Positions 44,158-54,736 of a stretch of DNA of 64,000 nucleotides are shown in pieces. The position numbers were made by a program, and so were the translations under genes. Source of the DNA: Cycas panzhihuaensis (Eukaryota; Cycadophyta); assembly GCA_023213395.1 (NCBI GenBank), contig CM041465.1, forward strand, positions 16,678,001-16,742,000. Direction: 5' to 3'. The notes beneath the pieces are model-generated. The model was not told the DNA's origin and made no database searches. It was given only the letters and a program-made list of their open reading frames with translations. The stretch's first letter is position 1, and every line of letters begins with the position of its first letter.

Positions 44158-44385
44158 TCCCAAGGAGTAATAATAAAAGTTGGATGACAAAAACATAAAA
44201 TACTTCCTTGTTGGGTATTCTAAGGAAAGTAAAGTATATAGGGTTTATAGGGTGTCAACTTAAAAAGTTCACACAACTCATGATGTGATCTTCTAGGAAG
44301 ATGAAACTCAAAATGTAGTGGACCAGATTAAGGAGCCACTTGAATGTAATTCTTCAGATGATATTATTTAACCAAAGATTGGTCC
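43975..44385 (+). pseudogene. Copia-C integrase C-terminal relic
   Basis: The plus strand reads EALHTTTYLTNISIIKVVRN, MTLEEVSLGI*PTISHLRMF, then (TA)n, then KLDDKNIKYFLVGYSKESKV and THDVIF*EDE. These are the YL.NRSPTKA, LRVFGC and KLDD.S.KC.F.GYS motifs that follow the Copia integrase core. The catalytic core itself is upstream of the recognisable part and is lost. Confidence 0.8.
44131..44157. repeat. (TA)n microsatellite within the integrase relic
   Basis: About 13 TA units sit where the coding relic normally encodes the Cys-Ala-Tyr-Val-His segment between LRVFG and PKE. The flanks ('gagtctataa' and 'ttcccaaggag') still carry the coding homology. Confidence 0.9.
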
Positions 44386-44599
44386 TTTAAATATTAGTAA
44401 AATAGCTAGAATAGAATCATTTTAATTTCTAGATACTAATTTTGAACTAAAGATAGGGTTGAAAAAGCCTAGGCTAAATAATTTGTCACATTTACTATCA
44501 TTAAAGAAACTTCCAAAATAGTATTTAAAAACCATATAGGATGTTGAACAAATACTACTAAATTCAGAGAGAAAGCAAAAATTAGAAATGTATTCCTAT

Positions 44600-45480
44600 G
44601 ATCATGTAAATATGGGATTAATAACAAGTTTATTAAAATTTAATGAACCATTCATAATTTAAAAAGCATTAAAAGAGAAGAAGTAGCATGTTGCTATAGA
44701 ATAAAAATTCTAAATAGTCAAGAAAGAACACACATGGGATTTGATAGAATTCACTATTTTCAAGCAAATAATTAGATGTAAGTGGATCTATATAATCAAG
44801 TTTAAATTTTATGGTTTTGTAGATAAGTATAAAGCACAACTTGTTACTAAAAGTTTTAGGAAATAAGAAGGGATCAATAGCTAAAAGACATTTGCTCCTA
44901 TTGCAAATATGAATACTATTTGACTCATAATTCAATTAGCAACTACATTAGATGGATTTAAAGAGTGCATTTCTAAATAATAAACTGAATGAAGAAGTCT
45001 GCATAGAGCATCTACTTGTCTTTGTTTAGAAAGGCCATGTACACTTGGTATGCTAACTTAGAAAGGCCTTGTATGGCCTAAAATAGACTTCTATAGTAAA
45101 GGAAAATTAATTAGTACTTTTAGAAGAATAGGTTTGAGAGATCTCTAGTTGACTCAAACCTATACATCATAGTTAAAAACGATAAAATTATCTTTATAGT
45201 GTTATATGTTAATGACTTATTGATCATATATAATGATATTGATATGATATCATAATTAAAGATAGATCTTAGTCACTATTTTAAGATGATTAATATAGAG
45301 GGTTTACATTACTTCCTTGGAGTTGAAGTATGGTGAAGGCCTAAATATATCTTCATCTCATAGGCTAAGTATAATTGGAAAATTCTAAAGAGGTTTAGAA
45401 TGTCAAATCATAAACCTGCACTTAGCCTCATAGATATAAGTTCCAAATTAACAACAGAAGATAGGGTAGCAAATGTAGAT
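44600..45480 (+). pseudogene. Copia-C reverse transcriptase relic
   Basis: Blocks: EPFI*KALKEKK*HVAIE, HTWDLIEFTIFKQIIRCKWI, YKAQLVTKSFRK, KTFAPIANMNTI*LIIQLAT and LHYFLGVEVW. The catalytic box near 45205-45230 reads VLYVNDLLIIYND, so the first Asp of YVDD is Asn. It is dead, with more than ten stops. Confidence 0.85.
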
Positions 45481-46100
45481 GCTACATTGCATAGATAACT
45501 AGTGGCAAGTCTGATATATCTAATCACTACTAGACCTAACATATCTTACGCAATTAGAATAGTATCCAAATTTGTGGTATCGCTAAAGAAAGAATGGTAG
45601 AAAACTACAAAAGGAATCCTTAAGTACTTAAAAGGGAATTACATTATGGACTTAGATTTGAGAATAATAATAATTTTAAGTTGATAAGAATTATAGATTC
45701 TAATTGGACCAAATGTACAGATAGCAAAAGATTAACTTCTAGATATTATTTCAGCATAGGTTTAGTTATAATTATCTAGAGTAGCAAAAGGAAATCAAAT
45801 GTTTATTTAAGCTCTACTAAAGTAGAGTAAAAGGTTATAGTTATAATAATTATATAGGTGATTTATTTATGTCAGATTCTAAAGGACATGGGGCTATAAC
45901 AATTAAAATTAACCATCTTATACTGTGATAACTAGAGTAAAATAATAATTACAAAAAATCATGTGTTCCATGCTTACACTAAATATATCGAAGTACACCA
46001 TCACTTTATTTAGGGATTAATACAAATAGGTGTAATAAATATGGTGAATAGACCTATAAAATAATAATTTCTACCATCTTCACTAAGCCTTCATCATGTA
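45481..46100 (+). pseudogene. Copia-C RNase H relic
   Basis: Blocks: LVASLIYLITTRPNISYAIR, DSNWTKCTDSKRLTSRYYFS-like sequence near 45700, STKVE near 45820, then ITKNHVFHAYTKYIEVHHHF near 45945-46010. The IFTKPL end motif is blurred (LPSSLSLHH). Stops are frequent. Confidence 0.8.
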
Positions 46101-46154
46101 ATAGATTTTAGATTCTAAGGAATGGTTTAAGTATTAGAAAAATTAAAATAAACA

Positions 46155-46560
46155 TTAAGGGGGACTATTAGAATTAATGTTTATTTTAAGGGGCGATGGA
46201 CCCCTCCCACCTTAATCTCCTATATTATAATATTTTAGTTCATAATTATATGAGAGTGATGAGTTAATAAGGATTACGACTCATACCCTACATCTGTTAA
46301 CTTAGATAGGAATAATATTTTTTATAATTATTAGGATTAGGTTGATATAGATGATTTGTATTAGTTGAATAAATGGTAGTAGATTGAAGTAAGGATTATT
46401 GATGTAATGTTAGATTATTATTAAATTGATATTTAGTAAAATTTCTTAGAAATAATTTCTAAGGTTTTGACTATAAATCCTTTTAATTAAGAACTCTATT
46501 AGATACCTTACTACTATAGAAAATAGACTTATATTAGGTATCTTAATAGGATGGTTTCTA
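46155..46560 (+). repeat. Copia-C polypurine tract and probable 3' LTR
   Basis: TTAAGGGGGAC at 46155-46165 is followed by TATTAGAATTAATG, probably a mutated TGTTAGAATT LTR start at 46166. A GACTATAAAT box near 46470 could be the LTR promoter. The 3' end near 46560 is a guess, and no second LTR was found. Confidence 0.5.
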
Positions 46561-47856
46561 GATGGGATAGACCCTAAACTTAGGCTCATGATTATTCTCA
46601 AAGAATAAAGGATTTCCAAGAAACAAAAGGCCTTGCTCTTGCTTTAGAGATAGTGATGGATAGATGGGAAAAACTTATTTTCCTTTTCAAACCAATCTTA
46701 AAAATGAGAATCCTCCACCATAACCTCAATAAGTAGAAGGAGGTACATAAGCCAGAGTAAAGATGTTAAATGATAAGGTGCAATATTAGAAGAAACTATT
46801 AAAATAAAATGTATTTCATTATTATTTTATAAAGTATATTAATAATGTTAATAATATGCACTTTATGATAATGAGTTAACTAATGAGAGAATTAGTTGCT
46901 CCTGTATAACTTCCTCAACTCATTGATCCATGTCTTAAATCAAGGAGTAAATTATTATCTTATAGATGTTTTTTAAACCAAGATTTTTTAAGGTGATTGC
47001 ATTAGAGTGTTTAGAGTAAACACAAGCATGTATTACAGGTGAATTAATACAAGCAATTCTACATTGGTTCCACTTCTATAATTTCACATTCTCTCTTATT
47101 CTCTTTTGAGTTTTAATGCAATCCCATTTCTTATTTTTTTGATAAAGTATCAAAGTCCATAGTTTATTTTGTGGATCTTTTTCTTATCTTTTTACAATAA
47201 ATTAGATCTTTAGATCATTATTACTATAATGCACTACTTCTTTATGAGTGTTTGGCAAATTATATATCAATCTGTGATGGTTTTAGATGGAAAATGAGAT
47301 ATTTTTTATGGTTAGGTGACTTTGAGACAAGAGGTCTCTTAAAACTTAGCCATTTTGTAGTTTTTAACACTATTGAATTATTTTAGACTCCTTAAAGATT
47401 AGCTTTATAGTAATTAGTACTTAAAAAATAACCTTTTTTGCTCTTTTTTTGTCTCAAAAAGCCTAGGAAGTTAGAAGGCCTATAAACCATGTTTCAACTC
47501 GTTATTTCTCTATCTATGATCATTTTTTTCTCCTATCTAATACTTTAGTTATGTAAATCATGGTCAAGAACCCTAGAATTGACTATTTATTTGTCAATTT
47601 TTGTCTTAACAATTATGATTTTTTTAATTCATATGCAATTGATTTATTTGATATAATTTTTAACTACCCAAAACTTAAAACTATATGTTAGTAATATTAA
47701 GTTGTATTTAATATTATTTAGGGTCCACATTTTAGTTTTTTGGCCCACAATCATATAGTGAAGGGAGCTTTAATACCCAAAAGGTGTTTTTTATCATAAT
47801 TAACCTATTTGTCTCTATTTTTAAATAGTCAAGTTATAGTAATTATATTTTGAGTT
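46561..47856. other. AT-rich stretch, nothing recognised
   Basis: No domain, repeat array or RNA gene is seen. The last few hundred bases together with 59360-59640 are the broken target of Copia-D, joined by the GTACT duplication. That target may be the LTR or leader of Copia-E. Confidence 0.45.
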
Positions 47857-47861
47857 GTACT
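47857..47861. other. Target site duplication of Copia-D, left copy
   Basis: GTACT, identical to 59355-59359. Confidence 0.85.
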
Positions 47862-48248
47862 TGAGAAGACAAGTAATAAGATCTAACACAAGTACATTCA
47901 CCTTCAAATATCAGAAATATATTACAAATATCAAAGAATAAGAGTAAATATATACAACTAAGATAAAAAAATGCTACAAGAAAATTTATTACATTGTGTG
48001 GCTCTATTTCAACAAAGATTTCATGTATTAAATCAACCAATGTACAAACTATAGGGAAAATACTCAATATATAGGTAATATACTCCATATTTATAATGAT
48101 TTAATTATTCTACATGTCAGTATAAGTGATAGACCTGACCAATCTTTATAATATGATTAAATTACATAAAAAGGTCACCTACAGTACAAGTTACACAAAT
48201 ATACAAATGTTTACAATGTAATAAAAAGTCATTACAAGTTTTAACACC
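47862..48248 (-). repeat. Copia-D 3' LTR (387 bp)
   Basis: On the minus strand it runs from TGTTAAAACTTGTAATGAC to ...CTTGTCTTCTCA. It aligns along its whole length with 58970-59354. The polypurine-like AAGGAAGGG lies just inside (about 48249-48258, minus strand). Confidence 0.9.
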
Positions 48249-48258
48249 CTTCCTTAAT

Positions 48259-48712
48259 GGTAGCTTCATTACATTTGATGTTAACATCATGTCAAAACTA
48301 TTCAAACTTTGGTTTACTAAGTGCCTTGGTGGAGATGTCAACAACTTGGTCTTAAGTTGGTTGGCAAATGAGATCTACTTCCTTATTTTGAACATGCTCA
48401 CAAATGAAGTGATAGTGGACCTCTATATGCTTGGTTCTAATATGGAAAACTAGAATCCTTATCATCTTTATTATACTTTAGTTGTCACAATAAAGAGTGA
48501 TAAGTGAAGTTTGTTGAAGTCCAAGCTTAACAAGAATCCTTCTAAGACAAATCAACTATGTAGTGGCATGTATAACTGCTTTGCATTCAACTTTAGTGGA
48601 GAAAAGGGTAGTATTTAACTGCTTCTTATAGCTCCAAGAGATTGTAGCTAAATTCATGTTGAAATAGTGTCCTAAAGTTGAATGGTGAGTATTTTGGAAA
48701 CCTACCCAGTAA
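48259..48712 (-). pseudogene. Copia-D RNase H, C-terminal part
   Basis: From the solo-LTR junction downward the minus strand reads TYWVGFQNTHHSTLGHYFNM, NLATISWSYKKQLNTTLFST, KVECKAVIHATT, then IRILVFHIRTKHIEVHYHFI and DQVVDISTKALSKPKFE. The IFTKPL end motif has become ISTKAL. It continues the frame that stops at 51339. Confidence 0.88.
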
Positions 48713-48717
48713 GTATC
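48713..48717. other. Target site duplication of the solo Tat LTR, left copy
   Basis: GTATC, identical to 51334-51338. Confidence 0.9.
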
Positions 48718-49406
48718 TGTTTCCCAGCTACCGGGAATGGATTTGGGACGAGTCGACCTAGGTAAGCTCAGGTATATACTTCTCACCTTCATCCTCGCTT
48801 TCGCTTGGTCGAAGTGGCTTAGGGTATTGTTTGATGCATGCCTACCTATTATTTGTGTGATTGCATTGCTTTCTTGCCTGATCACGTTGCTTGTACCTAC
48901 CACATATTATACAGCCTATGATGACCTACCATGGGGCACTCCTCAGCGAGTCGTACACCCCATATGGCACTTAGCTGCCCACAACGCCTCCACAGCTCCT
49001 CAAACACCGTCATTGGTTACGACTCGCTTACATCAGCACTCCTATCCCTACTTTGAATCCCCTTCCAAGTGTGATAGGACCCCCCCAGAGACTCATTTTT
49101 CTCTTTTGGCCACTTGTCAGCCACTTGGGCATGAGCTCCTAGCTTGCCCAGCCTTTGCACATCTCGCTGTTTGATTCTAGGCCCTGTTTCTGCCTTAATT
49201 TTAAGTTTCAGTCCCACACCACTGCAAACTTAGCAGTACCATGAAGCTTCTTGGCAGATGCAGTGAGGTTCTGCGGTCACGACTATTTAACTTTATTTTT
49301 TTAAACAGCCACGATAATTCCCACTCTTTTCACAAAACTACCACGTGGCATCCTCGCATACTCATCCCCTCTGTAACCCTAAATGCTTGTTTAGGGTTAG
49401 GGAGAA

Positions 49407-49413
49407 TATAAAA
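49407..49413 (+). promoter_or_regulatory. TATA box of the solo Tat LTR
   Basis: TATAAAA lies about 690 bp into the LTR and is followed by 'cccaaaaag'. It aligns with CATAAAAA in the LTR at 39463. Likely promoter by position only. Confidence 0.5.
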
Positions 49414-50469
49414 CCCAAAAAGAAGGCCATTTGTCTCTCTTTTTCATTCATTTTTTTGGCTCTACTCCAGCTCTCACTCTCCAACTTTCACAGGATCTAC
49501 TCTTTGGATCTGGTTCTCCTTCCACAGGATACCTGTTACATCTCAGGCCTTACTCCAACAACTTCAGGCTCTTTTTTTGTAGGTCTACATCGTGGAGGAA
49601 GAATATTTATAGAATCTCAATAACCAGGATCCAAGACCTCAGATTTGCATCCATGTTTGCCTCCTCTCCAGCCTAGGCCTAAAAAGCCTATTTGGCATAG
49701 GATTTTCCTCCTAATTTCAGGCAGAATAGAGTTCTATCCTTCTGCTACAAGGTACCCCTTCCATGGTCCTTTAAGTTTCTTGTCTTTTTTTCTCTCTTTT
49801 ATGAGTAGTGTTGGGTTATTCCTTGATCTTATCTTTACATTCCATAGGAGATTACCTATTGCTCCTCTTTTTACAATACTTCTCCTCTCTTTTCCTGCAA
49901 GCTCACTCTAAGGTGGTTGTGTAAGAGGACTGCATAAGGATGGGTGAAGGGAGAAAGGCAAGATCAGTCCCCTTATTGGCCTTCTCCCTAAGGGTCCTAC
50001 CCTTCCCTCCTTCCTCTTTCACTCCATGCCTCCCTTTGGAGTTGGGTCAAGGATATTGAGAGCTTATTTCTAGTTCTGAAATAGCACTGGCAGCCCTTGC
50101 CATGCTAGTTTTAGGCCTGTACTCTCTAGTTTTAGGCATCACATAAGCCCCAAAACCTGTCCCGGTCGGTTTGTGATCCTTGGCTTATCCCAACCTGACG
50201 ATTTGTTGCCCATAGCACTTCGTCTGTTGGGCTTATTTGCACACCATTTTGCTGGTTTATTTCCTCCTTTGTTTGCTATCCCATACAGCCATTACACTCT
50301 ATTTTTCCCCCCTTTGAGGCTACGTGGAGGTACTTGTGGGTGAGTTAGCCATTCTAAAGCTAACTTCTTCATCTTGGTCACTATTTGGTGATGCTTTGGT
50401 TGGAGTCTTGCTTAGAGTTTTTGGAGTAGAGTATAATATTTCTTTAGCTTGATTTATTATCTACTTCTT

Positions 50470-50495
50470 ATATTCATATATATATATATATATAT
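50470..50495. repeat. (TA)n microsatellite in the solo LTR
   Basis: About ten to eleven TA/AT units following 'ttcata'. Confidence 0.9.
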
Positions 50496-51333
50496 TAGGC
50501 ATATTTGGTAGCCCCCTTTCCAGGAGAGAGAAACTTTTATTTTGTGCTTGGCAAGTTTGCGACAACGGAAGTGTGTAGGAGGTGAACTTCTTGACAAGTT
50601 AGTCTCTAGTTGGTAGTACTTTCATTTCCCTTTGCTGCTCTTTATGTCACTTTTCTTTCACATGATTGGGGAAGGTAAGGTAGCCCCTTGCTTGTTCACA
50701 GCACCCATCACTGGCTAGCCTCTCACCTGTGCAGCAAGTTCGAGTGGGCGAGCACGTAAAGAGTAGAAGGTCACAACATCCCAACCACGCTTCTTTTCTA
50801 GGTATTCCTTGTCTCTTTTTTTATCCTTTTATGCAGTGTTTCTTTTATGCACATGTTGCATGCTAAAAACACATAGGAAATAAAAAGGGAAAGAACTCAT
50901 TCTTGCATTTATGATTTCTTTGTTATAGTTATTTATACCGTGTGTAAATAGGTCTTGGGTGTGAGCCACACATTCCTCACACCCCATCCAGCCCATACGT
51001 AGGACATCGTGTCGCATACACATTTGCTCGCATGTTGCCTTCTCCTTCCCGTGAGAAGATGCAACTTCTTAGAGTCCCTCTTCCTCTTCCCAGCCATCCA
51101 AGGGGTAGAAGGGCCTCTTCTTTTAGGACAACCCAAGGCCTCGCCTTGCGTCCTTTTCTAAAGATTGCTCTAAGGCAATTGGGTACCATCTGTGGGTCCT
51201 GAATCTGCACTCCAGCATATGGACGCCCTGCGTGGTGTTCCTTCTTGCTAATAAGGTCCTATTTATAGCCAACCACATCTTAGTTTGTTACATCCTTCGA
51301 AGCATAGAAGACCATCCTGTAGATGTGATTCCA

Positions 51334-51338
51334 GTATC
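51334..51338. other. Target site duplication of the solo Tat LTR, right copy
   Basis: GTATC, identical to 48713-48717. Confidence 0.9.
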
Positions 51339-52560
51339 TATATATCCTTTCAAGATAGAATACTCAGTTTAGTTATAATCAAAAGTCCAAACAGATGTGT
51401 GCTGTGTATGTATTTGAGAATCCTAGTGCAATTTTCTAGTGGGATGCTTTAAGCTTTAACATATACCTAGAATAGATCGTGACTATATAAGAGATGTCTG
51501 GTTGACTGTGGATGAGGTAGATAAGACTCCCAACTAACTACTAGTATATGGTGGGATCAAATGGTTTGCCTTACTTGTCTAGGTTCAGCTTGGTTTCTAT
51601 TTTCATGGGAATTATTATTGGCTTGCAATATGCCATCTTGAATATTTGTAAGAGTTCATTAGTATATTTTGATTGAGATAGGATTATGTGACCTGGTTCC
51701 TATCAAACTTTAATTCTAAGGAAATAATGGGGTAACACAAGATCTATCATCTCAAAGTTACTTTTTATTTATGACAGTAACCAAACTATGCCTTTAGTGT
51801 TATTACCTGTGATTACTAAATCATTCACATATAGTACAATGATGGTGATTTAAGTTTTCTCTAATACAAATATATAAGTCTAGGTCAGAGGGTGAATGAT
51901 GGAATCCATACTAAGTAAGGAAGGCACCAATCTTTACATACTAGGCACAAGGTGCCTGCTTTAGTCTATAGAAGATTTTCTTAAGCTTACAAACTAACTT
52001 AAGTGTTCTTTACCTAAAACAATATAACTGGGAGGTTATTTTAAGAAAACCTCTTTTTTGAGCTCTCCATTAAGGAAAGAACTCTTCACATCTATTTAGT
52101 AGACTATCCAATTAAATTAGGTTGTTAATAATATTACCAAATGAAATGTGGTCATGTTAGCTATCAGTGTAAAGGTCTCATCATAGTCTATCCCTTCCTA
52201 CTGTTTAAAACCTTCTATAATAATATGAGCTTTGTGATATTTAATGGTACCATATGCATTGAATTTTATTTTATATAGCCATCTATAATCAATTAGCTTT
52301 TTCCTAGGTGGTAATTCTATCAGCTTCCAAGTTTCACTTTTAATGATGAAGTTCATCTCTTTGTCCACAGTTACTTTCTACATTTGGTCTTTAATTGCCT
52401 CCTCAAATATGGAAGGCTTGGGGGTTTCTAAGATTAAAGCCATTAAGGTAAAATTATTGAAGTATCTCATCTTTGATGGTTTTTTAGTAACTGTGGGAGG
52501 AGGAGCATCCTTTAACAATTGTTGAACCCACTTAGGAGGTGGTTAAATACTAGTAGCATT
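51339..52560 (-). pseudogene. Copia-D reverse transcriptase and start of RNase H
   Basis: The minus strand shows FDVKSSFLNGELKKEVF near 52060, VLYVNDLVITGNNTKG near 51820 (YVDD with the first Asp as Asn), NFEMIDLVLPHYFLRIKV, YTNELLQIFKMAYCKPI, LVGSLIYLIHSQPDISYIVT and, at the edge, LKGYIDT, where the solo LTR interrupts. RT is dead. The N-terminal part near 52300-52500 is only weakly readable. Confidence 0.87.
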
Positions 52561-52726
52561 TACCTAAAGGTTATCAACTAAAATATATGGCAAAGAGGCA
52601 CTTACATTTGATGTAGTCATTGAAACTACTAGGGCTAAAGATGAATGTAGGTGTTGGTGGCTCCATAATTGATACAAGAGGTACTTGAGGTACATAAATA
52701 TCATCTTCTACTATATACTAAAGTTT

Positions 52727-53545
52727 TTAGGTATCCAGATCCTCAGTATCTTTGGCAAAAATAACATTTTGAATGGTGTAGGCTTGATTCCCTATAATAT
52801 CAAATACCTTATATGCTTTGAAACTAAATACATACACAAGGAAGATGCACTTAAGGCTCTTATCATCTAACTTCTTTTTGTTCTCCTTTGGAACAAGTTT
52901 GTATATCATACATCTAAATATTTTCAAATGTATAATTACTGCTTTAAGTCTTGTCCAAGCCTCCTTAGGAGTGATATTCCTAATAGTAATAGTGGGACAA
53001 CTATTTGTAAGATAGGTAGTTATAGTGATGGCATCAACCTAATATCTTATAGTAAGGTTTTATCCACTCAACATAGCTTTAGCTTTATTCATTAATGTTT
53101 GGTTTATTCTTTTGGCTATACCATTCTATTGAGGTATGAAAGGTACTAAAATCTAGCATTTAATTCCATTTTATTTAGAGAAATTAGTTAATTGATTTGA
53201 GATATATTCCTCTCCATTGACTAATCTAAGGGTGTTGATAATCAAACCACTTTCATTTCTCTACCTCAGCTTTAAACTCCTTGAATTTGTCAAGGGCTTA
53301 ATACTTATTCCTTAATAAGTATACACAAACTTTCCTAGAATAATCATCTAAGAATGTCATGAAAAATAGACTACCATTAAGGGATTGAACTAACATAGGC
53401 CCATAAATGTTTGAGTGGACTAGATCTAATGGTTTAAAGGCTCTCCATGCATTCTTAGATGGAAATGTTTCTCTTTGTTATTTTCCCATAAGGCATGTCT
53501 CATAAATGTATTTGTTTCTCTTGATTATGGGAAGTCCATGGACTA
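52727..53545 (-). pseudogene. Copia-D integrase relic, all catalytic residues lost
   Basis: The minus strand reads YETCLMGK*QRETFPSKNAW, LDLVHSNIYGPMLVQSLNGS (first Asp to Asn), FMTFLDDYSRKVCVYLL, RLVNGEEYISNQLTNF (second Asp to Val) and NGIAKRINQTLMNKAKAM (Glu to Lys). 52727-52927 gives FRCMIYKLVPKENKKKLDDK and CIFLVYVFSFKAYKVFD. Stops occur every few dozen codons. Confidence 0.87.
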
Positions 53546-54049
53546 TATGAAGCCTAGAAATGAGGTTTAGACTCTACATGTTTAGATGACCAAGGCATTA
53601 ATGCCATTGTTAGTCTCTCATATTATTTAAGGTAGATGTCTTATCCGTACAGGAGCATTCACCTGGTTCTTGGACATAAGGTTGGTCTTCTACCATGATA
53701 TCCTTACCCTTGTTAAGTTGGGTACTTTAAGCCTTTGAGAATAATTCTAATGGTAGATTAGTGGATAGAGGAACATCATCAAACTTGTATAAACTATTGT
53801 CTTCATGTCTTGTTACTAAAAGTTATCCAGTTGTATGATTTGTGATGGTGCAAATGTCTTAACTAAAAAGGACATTCAAATTCTACTTGTTAATTTGGTT
53901 AATTAAAATCAAATTCATTTTGATACCTAGAACTAGGAATATATTATTGATATGATGCCTTATTTTGGAGTCTTTTAAAGCTATTATGAACCTTCTAATT
54001 TTAATCACATCATATGTAAGGTTATCTCCAAATGTAAATATTTGTATAT

Positions 54050-54150
54050 TAATTAGATAGGTTTCCTCCAACATAGTTTATATGCTAGTCATGTGGCGAG
54101 TGGTACCTAAGTTAAGTAGTCAAGAGTTGTCGTCATGTTGAGATGATAAT
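54050..54150 (-). pseudogene. Copia-D protease relic
   Basis: The minus strand reads WLLNLGTTRHMTS in one frame, corresponding to the WLLDSGATRHMTS-type signature. The catalytic Asp is Asn and the Ser is Leu. It lies just downstream of the heptad-repeat part of gag. Confidence 0.75.
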
Positions 54151-54314
54151 ATTGCAAATAATAGGTTTTGAGAAGAGGTATACTAGGTTTTTGTCACATG
54201 GCCTCCTTACTGAGTGTTAGGATTGGTCCTTTTATTATTGGGTGGGAACCACTGCCTATTTTGTTATCGTTGATTCTAATTAGGTCTTTGGTTCTAATTT
54301 TGTTGATAGAATTA

Positions 54315-54613
54315 GCTTAGTTGTTAATATGATGGCCCTCCTTATGGATAGATAGGGCCTCCTTATTATGAAATAGGGTCTTCTTTCTATGAAATAGGGC
54401 CTCCTTGTTGGAAGTAAGGGGCTCCTTATTGAAGAATGAGGCCTTCTTATTATAGATAAGGGGCTCCTTATTAAGAAATAAGGCCTTCTTATTATAGATA
54501 AGGGACTTCTTATTGAGGGCATGGTCCTCCTTATTGAAAATTAGTTCCTCCTTGTTGGTAATTGGATGCTCCTTGTTGATAATATAGGGCTCTTTATTAA
54601 TAGTATGGGGATG
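54315..54613 (-). repeat. 21-bp minisatellite, about 14 copies
   Basis: The period is 21 bp, in frame with the Copia-D gag. On the plus strand each unit resembles 'gggctccttattataaataag'. Units differ from each other at several positions, so it is an old or slowly homogenised array. Confidence 0.88.
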
Positions 54614-54736
54614 CTTATTGAAAGCTAGGTCTATAAGGTTGTCCCCCTTGATTTTGTAATATTTGAAGATTAACTTATGTTCTACTATATTCAATAGTAA
54701 GATGGCTAGTTTTTTCATAGTATAAGTAGGTGACAT
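54317..54736 (-). pseudogene. gag: Copia-D gag C-terminal part with 14 heptads
   Basis: An open frame of 139 codons. The first part (LIFKYYKIKGDNLIDLA) is a zinc-knuckle relic in which the Cys and His ligands are replaced. About 98 residues of tandem heptads follow, each starting NKE or close to it (NKHPHTI, NKEPYII, NKEELIF, NKKSLIY, NKEPLIY, NKEALFH). The encoded peptide is Asn/Lys/Glu-rich and hydrophilic. No stop occurs across the array, although the rest of the element is full of them. Function unknown. Confidence 0.8.

Larger units (their letters stand above)
43970..46560 (+). mobile_element. Copia-C: heavily decayed Ty1/Copia element, 5'-truncated
   Basis: Plus-strand order: integrase C-terminal part, RT, RNase H, polypurine tract, LTR-like sequence. 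It has more stops per kilobase than Copia-A and is very AT-rich. Gag, protease and most of integrase are missing. Confidence 0.8.
48718..51333 (+). repeat. Solo LTR of the Tat-C family (2616 bp) inside Copia-D
   Basis: It starts TGTTTCCCAGCTACCGGG and ends GATGTGATTCCA, with an exact GTATC duplication. The Copia-D RNase H frame is continuous when it is removed. Its TATA box (TATAAAA, 49407-49413), 'gcctatgatgac' near 48914 and 'ggggaaggtaaggtagcccc' near 50668 are collinear with the LTRs at 39463 and 59902. No internal sequence is present, so it arose by LTR-LTR recombination. The small open frames within it are not genes. Confidence 0.93.

Noticed and set aside
48556-48903. 115-codon minus-strand frame as a possible gene
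   Set aside because: It is a chance fusion. The N-terminal part lies in the solo Tat LTR, then crosses the GTATC duplication into the Copia-D RNase H relic.
49389-49402. TTTAGGGTTAGGG as an interstitial telomere repeat
   Set aside because: Fewer than two units, inside a Tat LTR next to its TATA box. Chance or LTR promoter sequence.
49345-49911. Three overlapping plus-strand frames of 81-92 codons in the solo LTR
   Set aside because: They lie in the transcribed part of an LTR, are pyrimidine-rich, show no domain, and are not kept in the LTR copies at 39463 and 59902.
54280-54522. 80-codon Arg/Pro/Ser-rich frame (RSPLSIIRRPYF repeats)
   Set aside because: Shifted-frame reading of the 21-bp minisatellite. 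The frame with the NKE heptads continues the gag relic and is the more plausible one.
54315-54613. Regularly spaced repeat as a CRISPR array
   Set aside because: Units are directly adjacent without unique spacers, and the context is a plant retrotransposon.
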